This document shows, piece by piece, positions 1 through 6,993 of a stretch of DNA of 64,000 nt. A program made the position numbers and the translations under genes. Under the pieces are notes generated by a model. The model was not told where the DNA came from and searched no databases. It saw only the letters and a program-made list of their open reading frames with translations. How positions within the stretch are numbered: position 1 is the first letter of the stretch; each line of letters opens with the position of its first letter. Source of the DNA: Actinoplanes sp. NBC_00393 (lineage in GTDB: Bacteria > Actinomycetota > Actinomycetes > Mycobacteriales > Micromonosporaceae); assembly GCF_036053395.1 (NCBI RefSeq), contig NZ_CP107942.1, positions 9,766,001-9,830,000 of the forward strand. The letters are read 5' to 3'.

Positions 1-1
1 C

Positions 2-439
2 GAGCCGCACCGGCTGGTGTCGCTGGGCCGCCGGTGGTATCTGGTCGCCTGGGATCTGGACCGGGGCGACTGGCGCAGTTTCCGGGTGGACCGGCTGACC
101 GCACCCACCCTGACCGGCGCCCGCTTCCGCCCGCGCGACCTGCCCGGCGGCGACCCGGTGGCCTGGCTGCGCGGCCGGCTGGCCACCATCCCCAGTCGAT
201 ACGACGTGTCGGTGCTGATCCGGGCCGAGGCCGACGTGGTCCGCTCGTTCGCCGGCCAATGGGCCACTGTGGAGTCACTGCCGAACGGCTCCTCCCGCCT
301 GCGGATGAGCGTCGACGACCTGGGCTGGCCGGTCATGCTGCTGGGCGTGCTGGCCGCCCCGTTCACCGTGGAGTCGCCGCCTGAGCTGCGCGAGCAGGTG
401 CGCACAACCGGCGAAGCCCTGGTCCGCGGCGCGGCCTGA
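2..439 (+). CDS. WYL-domain transcriptional regulator (3' part only)
   Basis: The reading frame is open from the first bases of the window, so the 5' end lies outside it and about 145 C-terminal residues are visible. The sequence around GRRWYLVAWDLDRGDWRSF, followed by RVDRL, is the signature of the WYL ligand-sensing domain, and the remainder looks like the WCX C-terminal extension of actinobacterial YafY/PafBC-type regulators. The missing N-terminus would be expected to carry a winged-helix DNA-binding domain. Family members sense nucleic-acid or nucleotide ligands and regulate neighbouring or stress genes; the target cannot be seen here. It ends with TGA at 437-439. Confidence 0.8.
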   Translation, partial: EPHRLVSLGRRWYLVAWDLDRGDWRSFRVDRLTAPTLTGARFRPRDLPGGDPVAWLRGRLATIPSRYDVSVLIRAEADVVRSFAGQWATVESLPNGSSRLRMSVDDLGWPVMLLGVLAAPFTVESPPELREQVRTTGEALVRGAA

Positions 440-581
440 GGCCTCTTTGGACGGACCGGCGCCCCCGTGGCGCCGGTCCGCACGAATCAAACTACCGACC
501 GGGTGCGACACTTTTCCGTCACGTTTAAGCTGTGGCTTATATAAGATTTCCTGGATCTTTAAACCGGATGCCGGATCTCTG

Positions 582-1160
582 GTGACGGCGGATACTTCCC
601 GCGTGCCTTCACTGCCGCTCACCGTGCCCGACCTGCTCGCCCTCGAGCGGCCGGCGAAGTTCCTGTTCTTCTGGGGCCACCAGCCGCAGCGCGACGGCAG
701 CGTCGGCGCGGGCTGCCTGAGTCAGTGGTGGCCGGCCGAGTTCGCCGTGGACGGCGTGACCTTCGGGTCCGCCGAGCACTACATGATGTGGCGCAAGGCC
801 CGGCTGTTCGGCGACGAGGAGACCGCGGCCCGGATCCTCGCCGTCCGCCATCCCGCCGAGGCCAAGAAGCTCGGCGGCCGGGCCAGGAACTTCGACGAGC
901 AGATCTGGGAGCGGGAGCGGTTCGGCATCGTGGTCGCCGGCAGCATCGCGAAGTTCGGGCAGCATCCCCGCCTGCGCGACTACCTGCTGACGACCGGCCA
1001 CCGGGTGCTAGTGGAGGCGAGCCCGGTCGACCGGATCTGGGGCATTGGTCTGGCCGCGACCGACCCGCGCGCCGCCGACCCGGCCGCCTGGCGTGGCCTG
1101 AACCTGCTCGGCTTCGCCTTGATGCAGGCGCGCGAAAATCTGTCCGTGACCTCGCCTTGA
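582..1160 (+). CDS. NADAR family protein (YbiA-like N-glycosidase)
   Basis: A protein of about 192 aa with the NADAR hallmarks: an FLFFWGHQP start, CLSQWWPAEF, FGSAEHYMMWRKARLF, and later RVLVEASPVDRIWGIGL. NADAR proteins are predicted or shown to cleave N-glycosidic bonds in riboflavin-pathway intermediates or to remove ADP-ribose from bases, so a house-cleaning role in the cytoplasm is likely. The frame is open further upstream, but the conserved domain begins near position 650, so GTG 582 or GTG 603 is the probable start; neither has a strong ribosome-binding site. No partner genes lie nearby, since the next 500 bases hold only repeats. Confidence 0.8.
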   Translation: MTADTSRVPSLPLTVPDLLALERPAKFLFFWGHQPQRDGSVGAGCLSQWWPAEFAVDGVTFGSAEHYMMWRKARLFGDEETAARILAVRHPAEAKKLGGRARNFDEQIWERERFGIVVAGSIAKFGQHPRLRDYLLTTGHRVLVEASPVDRIWGIGLAATDPRAADPAAWRGLNLLGFALMQARENLSVTSP

Positions 1161-1693
1161 CCTGCGGCGCTTCCACATGCGAGGCCCCCTAGCGCACCGC
1201 TCGCTTCGGAGCCGCCCGAGCCGCCGGACCAGCTGCCGCCGCTGCAACCTTCGCGCCGTAACCCCGTGCGAGCCACCTCCCTGCGCCAGCCGGCGCTGAC
1301 GGCTGTTTCCTGTCTCCCGCGAACAGCCTGGTGGGCCAGCCGAGTTGTCCCGGTGGCGCTGACGGTTGTTCCTGTCTCCCGCGAACAGCCTAGTGGGCCA
1401 GCCGAGTTGTCCGGCTGGCGCTGACGGTTGTTTCCTGTCCCCCGCGAACAGCCTGGTGGGCCAGCTGAGATCGGACGTGCCGGCGGTGTTCTGGTGGCAC
1501 AGCCTTCGTCCGGTGGTGGATCACCATGACAGCCACAACTCCCAGCTGGGAGATCCACCAGGCCCGCTCCCGGAGGCCGGCTGGGAGCTGTCGTTGCCTC
1601 CGCCGGCATGAAGGGTGCCCAACTGCCAGCCGGACGATCGAAATGTCCGGAACATGCTGGGCCGGCTGGGACTTATGACGGCCCCCGCATTTA
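1161..1693. other. non-coding stretch with a tandem repeat cluster
   Basis: I see no convincing gene between the NADAR gene and the IS element. Long open frames on both strands here encode only repetitive Ser/Pro/Gly/Arg-rich sequence that follows the DNA repeat at 1292-1470. The flank 1471-1693 has no repeat, promoter or coding signal that I can support. Confidence 0.6.
1292..1470. repeat. three tandem ~62-bp hairpin repeats
   Basis: Three head-to-tail copies begin with GGCGCTGACGG at 1292, 1355 and 1417 (periods 63 and 62 bp). Each contains CCGCGAACAGCC and ends in GGGCCAGC. In full units the start CGGCTGGC pairs with the end GCCAGCCG, and inner TGTTC pairs with GAACA, so each unit can fold into a long imperfect hairpin. 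The copies differ at only a few positions. A related architecture occurs at 60655-60772. Confidence 0.85.
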
Positions 1694-1749
1694 AGGCCGT
1701 GTTTGGTAAGGGCATCGATGTCACGGCGTGGCGGTGATCGATAACTGAA

Positions 1750-1806
1750 GAGGTCTCCGGTAGATCGGTTAGCGACCAAGCAAACCGAAGAACGACCGGA
1801 GACCTC
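1750..1806 (+). promoter_or_regulatory. hairpin masking the transposase ribosome-binding site
   Basis: A perfect 12-bp inverted repeat, GAGGTCTCCGGT at 1750-1761 and ACCGGAGACCTC at 1795-1806, ends directly against the GTG start at 1807. The right arm contains the likely Shine-Dalgarno GGAG (1798-1801), so RNA entering from upstream would hide it. Confidence 0.6.
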
Positions 1807-2709
1807 GTGCCCAGGGTAGCGGCAGCGAGGCGGCACGATCTCACCGACGCGCAGTGGGCGGCGCTGGAGCCTGTCCTGCCTGCGGAGTCTGGTCGGGGGC
1901 GGCCGCCCAAGTGGACGAAACGCCAGATCATCGACGGGATCCGGTGGCGGGTCCGGGCGGGGACACCGTGGCGTGACGTGCCTGAGGCCTATGCGCCTTG
2001 GCAGACGCTGTACGGCTGGTTCCGGCGCTGGCAGCGCGACGGCACGTGGGCGCGGATCCTGGCACGGCTGCAATCTGAGGCTGACGCCGCTGGGAAGATT
2101 ACCTGGACGGTGAGCGTCGATTCCACGATCAGCCGCGCCCACCAGCACGCTGCCGGTGCCCGCCGCGACGGGCAGGCGCAGAAGGAGCCGCCGGGTGGCG
2201 TGCAGACCGAGCCTGACGATCACGGGCTGGGCCGGTCCCGGGGCGGGTTCACCACCAAGACGCATCTGGCCTGCGAGCAGGGCCGCAAGACCCTCGCCAT
2301 GGTGATCACCGCCGGGCAACGCGGGGACAGCCCGCAGTTCATCACCGTGCTGGAACGGATCAAGGTGTACCGGCTCGGCGGCGGCCGGCCGCGGACCCGG
2401 CCCGACCGGGTGCTGGCCGACAAGGCGTACACGAGCCGGGGCAACCGCGGGTACGCGCGCCGCCGCCGGATCCGGGTGTGCATCCCGAGCAAGGCCGACC
2501 AGGACGCGCACCGCAAAGCGAAGGGGTCCAAAGGCGGGCGGCCGCCCGCCTTCGACCCGGTCGTCTACCGGCTGCGGCACGCCGTGGAATGCGGCATCAG
2601 CCAGCTCAAACAGCACCGTGCCATGGCCACCCGCTACGACAAACTCGCCGTCCGCTTCGAAGCCACCGTCACCATCGCCATCATCAACCAGTGGCTACGA
2701 GCCTTATAA
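1807..2709 (+). CDS. IS5-family DDE transposase
   Basis: A 300-aa protein starting at GTG 1807. The N-terminal DUF4096-like region ([14 protein letters not shown], then [21 protein letters not shown]) is typical of actinobacterial IS5 transposases. It is followed by a DDE_Tnp_1 catalytic core with the triad visible as D in SVDSTISR, D in VLADKAYTS and E in [12 protein letters not shown]. Length and intact triad suggest it is functional. Unlike IS5 relatives that need a programmed frameshift, this copy is one continuous frame. A 12-bp inverted repeat covers the ribosome-binding site just upstream. Confidence 0.92.
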   Translation: MPRVAAARRHDLTDAQWAALEPVLPAESGRGRPPKWTKRQIIDGIRWRVRAGTPWRDVPEAYAPWQTLYGWFRRWQRDGTWARILARLQSEADAAGKITWTVSVDSTISRAHQHAAGARRDGQAQKEPPGGVQTEPDDHGLGRSRGGFTTKTHLACEQGRKTLAMVITAGQRGDSPQFITVLERIKVYRLGGGRPRTRPDRVLADKAYTSRGNRGYARRRRIRVCIPSKADQDAHRKAKGSKGGRPPAFDPVVYRLRHAVECGISQLKQHRAMATRYDKLAVRFEATVTIAIINQWLRAL

Positions 2710-2719
2710 AACGCGGCCT

Positions 2720-3219
2720 AGCCGTGCTGATCAAACAGGACGACGCACGGGCCAGCTTCGTCCGCGCGCGATTAGCAGCGCCGTCACGGTGACCACGCTG
2801 ACGTGCGACTGAGCCTTCGTTTCGCGCCCTGTTGATCATTCGGCCGCGCGGTGAAGCGGCCTCTCCGCGCGGCAGCGGCGCTGACGTGCGGCGCAGTGAT
2901 CGAAAGGACCGAACGCGGCCCTCGCTGGCGCTGTCACCCCCGCCGAGGTGCCAGACCCAAGAAGACCTGCTCGGCCTCGGTGAGTGGTTCGGATACGGGC
3001 ACAGTCGTTGTAGGCGTGCCGACACCGGCAGCCGATGTGGCGGGCCGGTTGTCGGCGGACCGGGCCGCCGCGTCTGATCGGGGATGCGTTCGGATCGGGG
3101 GAGATGTCGGACAAGGGAGGCGTCGGTCAAGGGGGGCGTCGGGCAAGGGAGGCGTCGGACAAGGGGGCGTCGGGCAAGGGAGGCGTCGGATCAGGGAGGG
3201 GTTCGGGCCGGGGAGGCGG
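2720..3219. other. non-coding stretch after the IS, with a minisatellite
   Basis: No gene could be supported. Several overlapping open frames exist on both strands, but none has recognisable protein sequence or a credible ribosome-binding site. The distal part (3103-3199) is a short tandem repeat that lies just beyond the stop codon of the GNAT gene at 3220. Confidence 0.6.
3103..3199. repeat. 15/16-bp minisatellite, about six copies
   Basis: About six tandem copies of a unit close to GGCGTCGGACAAGGGA, alternating between 15 and 16 bp and between GGTC, GGGC and GGAC in the middle. It sits in the 3' flank of the convergent GNAT gene. Confidence 0.85.
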
Positions 3220-3726
3220 TCAGATGGGGCGGCGCAGCAGCCAGGAGCGGTAGTCCTCGGCGTCGGTCGCGCCGTATGCCCGGCGTTCGCCCTCCTTGAG
3301 GAAACCGCGCGCCCGGTAGGACGGCATGCCCTGCTCGTTACCGGCCAGCGCGGCCGCCCACATCTCCGTCGCGCCCAGCGCGCGCAACTGGTCGGTCACC
3401 CGGTCCAGCAGCAGCGTACCGAGGCCCCGGCCGCGCTCGCCCGGGTCCAGGTAGAGCGTGAAGAGCTCACCCACGCCGGGTCCGACGATCCCACCGGCGG
3501 CGAAGCCGCGCACCCGCTGCGAGTCGGTGACGACCTGATAGCCGAGCCAGTCCGGCGGGGTCGCGGCGACGGCTTTGGCGACGCGTTCCGGCTGGTAGAA
3601 CTCTTCCAGCATCCGGTTCAGGTAGTCGCTGCTCACCAGGCCGGTGTAGGTCGCGTGGTAGGCCCGCGCGCAGATGTCGCAGATCGCTTCGACGTCCTCG
3701 TCGCGCGCCGCGCGTACCTCAAGCAT
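3220..3726 (-). CDS. GNAT family N-acetyltransferase
   Basis: 168 aa. The acetyl-CoA binding motif A is clear: ELFTLYLDPGERGRGLGTLLLDRV, with the R-G-x-G-x-G/L pattern near residue 100, and the tail contains SYRARGFLKEGERRAY, typical motif B. The substrate is unknown; related enzymes acetylate amines of small molecules or peptides. It starts with ATG at 3726, eight bases inside the end of the upstream GNAT gene, so the two are probably translated as an operon. Confidence 0.88.
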   Translation of the reverse strand: MLEVRAARDEDVEAICDICARAYHATYTGLVSSDYLNRMLEEFYQPERVAKAVAATPPDWLGYQVVTDSQRVRGFAAGGIVGPGVGELFTLYLDPGERGRGLGTLLLDRVTDQLRALGATEMWAAALAGNEQGMPSYRARGFLKEGERRAYGATDAEDYRSWLLRRPI

Positions 3727-4264
3727 GCGCGAAGGATAGGGCCCTTTGCCGGATATGGTCGTCGTGCCACTCGGAGCCGACCTGGAAGCGTTTGACCCCG
3801 ACGATCTCGAATCCGTGCTTGGCGTAGAACTTCGCGGCGCGCACGTTCTGCTGGTTCACCCCGAGCCAGCACGACTCGGCGCCGGTGTCGGCGGCCGCGG
3901 CGAGGGTCTCGGTCATCAGCGCGTTCGCGATGCCGGAGCCGTGCCGCTCCGGGGCCAGGTAGAACTTGCTCAGCTCGATGCTGGTGTTCTCGTCCACCAC
4001 CGCGGCCACGTCCGGGTCGGCGATCGGGCCGCGGACCAGCATCGAGTATCCGGTCGGCTGATCGTCAACGGACACCAGCACGATGGTCCGGTCCGGGTCG
4101 GCGAGATAGCGGGCGAAGTTCTCCACCGATAGATGTGCGGCGATGAAGGCGTCGATGTCTGCCTGCGCCGTTCCCGGCGGGCAGGCCAGCCCGAAGGTTC
4201 GGGCCGCCAGATCGTGCAACGACTTCTCGTCGCCGATCGAGCCGTGACGCGTGGTGATCGTCAT
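3719..4264 (-). CDS. GNAT family N-acetyltransferase
   Basis: About 181 aa. The core reads IELSKFYLAPERHGSGIANALM (motif A, with a less canonical R-H-G-S-G-I pyrophosphate loop), followed by WLGVNQQNVRAAKFYAKHGFEIVG (motif B). The frame is open upstream, but ATG 4264 (MTITTRHGS) is the natural start, preceded at the right distance by a -10-like TAAACT and no clear Shine-Dalgarno, which suggests a leaderless message. It precedes and overlaps the second GNAT gene by 8 bp and is divergent from the hexosaminidase gene. Substrate unknown. Confidence 0.87.
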   Translation of the reverse strand: MTITTRHGSIGDEKSLHDLAARTFGLACPPGTAQADIDAFIAAHLSVENFARYLADPDRTIVLVSVDDQPTGYSMLVRGPIADPDVAAVVDENTSIELSKFYLAPERHGSGIANALMTETLAAAADTGAESCWLGVNQQNVRAAKFYAKHGFEIVGVKRFQVGSEWHDDHIRQRALSFAHA

Positions 4265-4289
4265 GGGGAAACAGTTTAGAGTGTTCAGA

Positions 4290-5693
4290 GTGCGCCCCCA
4301 GACGAAGCAGCTCAGCGATGTGATCCCGCTGCCGGCCTCGGTGCGGCCGGATCCGGCCGCAAATTTCACGATCACTCCCGGTACGGCGGTGAGCGCGGTA
4401 CCCGAGGCTGCCGCCGTCGCCGCGTTCCTCGATCTGCCGATCAGTGCCGACGGAGCGATCCGTCTGCGCCTCGACGAAACGCTTCCGGCCGAGGGCTACC
4501 GGCTGGAGATCGCGGCGGATTCGGTCACGCTGACCGGCGGGACGCCGCAGGGCCTGTTCTGGGGCATCCAGACGCTGCGCCAGCTCGGATCGGATCTTCC
4601 TGGTGGGGTGATCGAGGACGCGCCGCGCTATCCGTACCGGGGCGCGATGCTGGACCTGGCCCGGCACTTCTTCACCGCCGACGAGGTGAAGGCGCACCTG
4701 GACCTGCTCGCCCAGTTCAAGATCAATCACCTGCATCTGCACCTCACCGACGACCAGGGCTGGCGGCTGGAGATCCCGGGCTGGCCCCGGCTCACCGAGG
4801 TCAGCGGGGGTGCCGGCACCGGCGTCGACGGGGCCGGGCCGGGCTTTCTGACCCTCGCCGAGTACGCGAGCATCGTCGCCTACGCCGCCGAGCGCTTCAT
4901 CACGATCGTCCCGGAGATCGACATGCCGGGACACGTGAACGCGGTGCACGTCGCCTACCCCGAACTGACCGCCGACGGGCAGCCGGTCGCGCCGCGCACC
5001 GACGCCGAGGTCGGCTACAGCTCGCTGGTGGCCGGGCTCGAGGAGACGTACGCCTTCGTCGAAGACGTCATTAAAACAGTCGCCGACCTGACCCCCGGCC
5101 CGTACCTGCACATCGGCGGCGACGAGTGCCTCTCCACGCCGCCGGAGGACTACCGCACCTTCCTGGCCCGGGTGCTCCCGCTGCCCGGCAAGTACGGCAA
5201 GCGGGCGATCGGCTGGCACGAGATCGCCGCGACCGACCTGCCGGAGAGCACCGTCGTGCAGTACTGGCGGTTCGAGGGCGAGTCGCCCGACGTGGCCCGG
5301 GCGGCCGCGGCGGGGCGGCAGGTCATCATGGCGCCGGCCGACCGTACCTATCTGGACATGAAGTACGACGCGGACACCCGGCTCGGTCTGGACTGGGCCG
5401 GACATCTGAGTGTCGAGCGGGCGTACGACTGGGACCCGGCGGACCGGCTGCCCGGCGTGGGCGAGGAATCGCTGCTGGGGGTCGAGGCGCCGCTCTGGTC
5501 GGAGACTCTGCGCAGCGTCGCGGACGTGCAGTACCTGACGTTCCCGCGGCTGCCGGCCATCGCCGAGGTGGCCTGGTCACCGCGTGGCAGCCGGGACTGG
5601 GCGTCGTTCCGGAGCCGGCTCGCCGCGTTCGGCCCGCGCTGGGACGCCGCCGGCATCACCTACCACCGGTCCCCGGAGATCGACTGGCTCTGA
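4290..5693 (+). CDS. beta-N-acetylhexosaminidase, glycoside hydrolase family 20
   Basis: 467 aa from GTG 4290. The N-terminal GH20b-like domain is followed by the catalytic barrel: YRGAMLDLARHFFTADEVK, KINHLHLHLTDDQGWRLEI, EIDMPGHVNAV and the catalytic pair in YLHIGGDECLST (Asp-Glu, substrate-assisted mechanism using the substrate acetamido group). It removes terminal GlcNAc or GalNAc, for example from chitin fragments or recycled peptidoglycan. No signal peptide is visible, so it should act on imported oligosaccharides in the cytoplasm. TAGAGT seven bases before the GTG fits a leaderless -10. It is transcribed divergently from the GNAT pair. Confidence 0.93.
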   Translation: MRPQTKQLSDVIPLPASVRPDPAANFTITPGTAVSAVPEAAAVAAFLDLPISADGAIRLRLDETLPAEGYRLEIAADSVTLTGGTPQGLFWGIQTLRQLGSDLPGGVIEDAPRYPYRGAMLDLARHFFTADEVKAHLDLLAQFKINHLHLHLTDDQGWRLEIPGWPRLTEVSGGAGTGVDGAGPGFLTLAEYASIVAYAAERFITIVPEIDMPGHVNAVHVAYPELTADGQPVAPRTDAEVGYSSLVAGLEETYAFVEDVIKTVADLTPGPYLHIGGDECLSTPPEDYRTFLARVLPLPGKYGKRAIGWHEIAATDLPESTVVQYWRFEGESPDVARAAAAGRQVIMAPADRTYLDMKYDADTRLGLDWAGHLSVERAYDWDPADRLPGVGEESLLGVEAPLWSETLRSVADVQYLTFPRLPAIAEVAWSPRGSRDWASFRSRLAAFGPRWDAAGITYHRSPEIDWL

Positions 5694-5697
5694 CCGG

Positions 5698-6903
5698 TCA
5701 GGGGACGACCACTTCGATGCCGGAGCGGGGCCGGGCCGGGATGCGGGACAGGTCGATGTCGGTGTTCTGTGGGGGTAGGTAGTAGTCGAGCCGTGCCAGG
5801 CGCTGGACCAGGGTTCCGAGCAGGGCGATGGTGAGCTTCTCACCGGGGCAGCGGTGGCCGGTCCGCGGATCGCCGCCGCCCTGCGGGATCAGGTCGAAGT
5901 CGCCGATGTCGCGGCCCAGGAAGCGTTCCGGGCGGAACGCGTACGGCTCGTCCCAGAGCTCCGGGTCGTGGTGCTGGCCGTAGATGTCGAGCAGCACCAG
6001 CGTGCCGGCCGGGATCGGCTCACCCTGGAAGAAGTGGTCGCGGGTGGCCCGCCCGCCGAGGAACGGTGCGAACGGGTAGAACCGGCGCACCTCGTGCACG
6101 AACGCCCGGGTGTACTCGTCGTCGCCGGCCCGCAACCGGATCCCGTGCCGGGGCCACCGGTCGAGCGCGTGCGCCGCGAAAGCGACGAACCAGGCCACCG
6201 CGGTGGTCGGCCGGATGATGTTGAGCAGTTCCACCGCCGCGGTCCGCGGATCGAGCAGCCCGTGCTCGTCGGTGTGATGCGCGACGACTGACAAGGGCTC
6301 GGCAGTGGGTGCTTTCGCGCGTACCGCCGAAATGATCTTCGAAAGCCGGCGCTCCTGCCGCCGCCGCGCGGCCAGGGCCCGCGCGGCTCGCGGCCCCACC
6401 GTCGCGAAGCCGTCCACCATCGCCACCAGGTCCGCGGCCAGGGCACGCTCGTCACGCTTTTCCAGGGGTACGCCCACCCAGCGCGTGACCGCACCCGCGA
6501 TGACCCGCGCCGCCTCGTCGAAGAGCACGACCGGCGTGTCGCCCTGCCACTGCGCGGCCGCCTCGTCGAACGCCTCACCGGCGAGTTTCGCCGGCGTATC
6601 GATGCCGTCGCCGAGCAGCAGGTGGGTGAACAGGGACTTGCGGAGCCGATGCGAACCGCCGTCCAGCGTGTGCACCGCCCCCGCGCCGAACAGGGTGTGC
6701 ACCACCAGGCCGGGCAGCGCGGTGTGCCGTTCCAGGTTCCCCGCGCCGTAGAAGAACTGCGCCGCGGACGGTCCGCAGATGCCCACCGCCGGCTGTCCCA
6801 TCACCCGGGTCCGGACCGCACCGCCACCCGCGCGGCGGCGCAGATCCGGCAGCCACGCATACCCCTTGAGAGCGACAGCGAGCGTCTGATCGAAGTCAGC
6901 CAT
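5698..6903 (-). CDS. cytochrome P450 of the CYP152 type (fatty-acid peroxygenase/decarboxylase)
   Basis: 401 aa from ATG 6903. Heme loop IPQGGGDPRTGHRCPGE places the cysteine ligand at residue 352. The I-helix lacks the usual acid-alcohol pair and instead has the Arg-Pro (R231-P232 in NIIRPTTAV) that binds the fatty-acid carboxylate in CYP152 enzymes, which use hydrogen peroxide without redox partners. The distal segment LFGAGAVHTLDGGSHRLRK has His78 where, by my alignment, the alkene-forming OleT has His85 and the hydroxylases BS-beta and SP-alpha have Gln. It therefore may hydroxylate or decarboxylate fatty acids. It is convergent with the hexosaminidase gene (4-base gap). A frame running further upstream to 8304 is an artefact. 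Confidence 0.9.
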   Translation of the reverse strand: MADFDQTLAVALKGYAWLPDLRRRAGGGAVRTRVMGQPAVGICGPSAAQFFYGAGNLERHTALPGLVVHTLFGAGAVHTLDGGSHRLRKSLFTHLLLGDGIDTPAKLAGEAFDEAAAQWQGDTPVVLFDEAARVIAGAVTRWVGVPLEKRDERALAADLVAMVDGFATVGPRAARALAARRRQERRLSKIISAVRAKAPTAEPLSVVAHHTDEHGLLDPRTAAVELLNIIRPTTAVAWFVAFAAHALDRWPRHGIRLRAGDDEYTRAFVHEVRRFYPFAPFLGGRATRDHFFQGEPIPAGTLVLLDIYGQHHDPELWDEPYAFRPERFLGRDIGDFDLIPQGGGDPRTGHRCPGEKLTIALLGTLVQRLARLDYYLPPQNTDIDLSRIPARPRSGIEVVVP

Positions 6904-6993
6904 GTCGCTCGTATATCCCGCTGCGCGGGTGCGAAACGGCCGCGCCCGGTTTCCCCGCCTACGCTGGGGCCGGTGTTGCGGGAGGAGAACGGC

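Larger units (their letters stand above)
1694..2719 (+). mobile_element. IS5-family insertion sequence, about 1026 bp
   Basis: The element is bounded by imperfect terminal inverted repeats. The left end AGGCCGTGTTTGGTAAGG at 1694-1711 matches the complement of 2702-2719 at 15 of 18 positions. It carries a single intact transposase gene, whose stop codon lies inside the right repeat. I could not identify a certain target-site duplication. It lies in non-coding DNA and interrupts no recognisable gene. The ends were inferred by eye. Confidence 0.75.

Noticed and set aside
1292..1470. Possible CRISPR array
   Set aside because: The copies are directly adjacent over their whole length, with no unique spacers, and there are no cas genes.
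1471..3219. A gene interrupted by the IS5 copy
   Set aside because: Joining the flanks across the element gives no recognisable protein on either strand.
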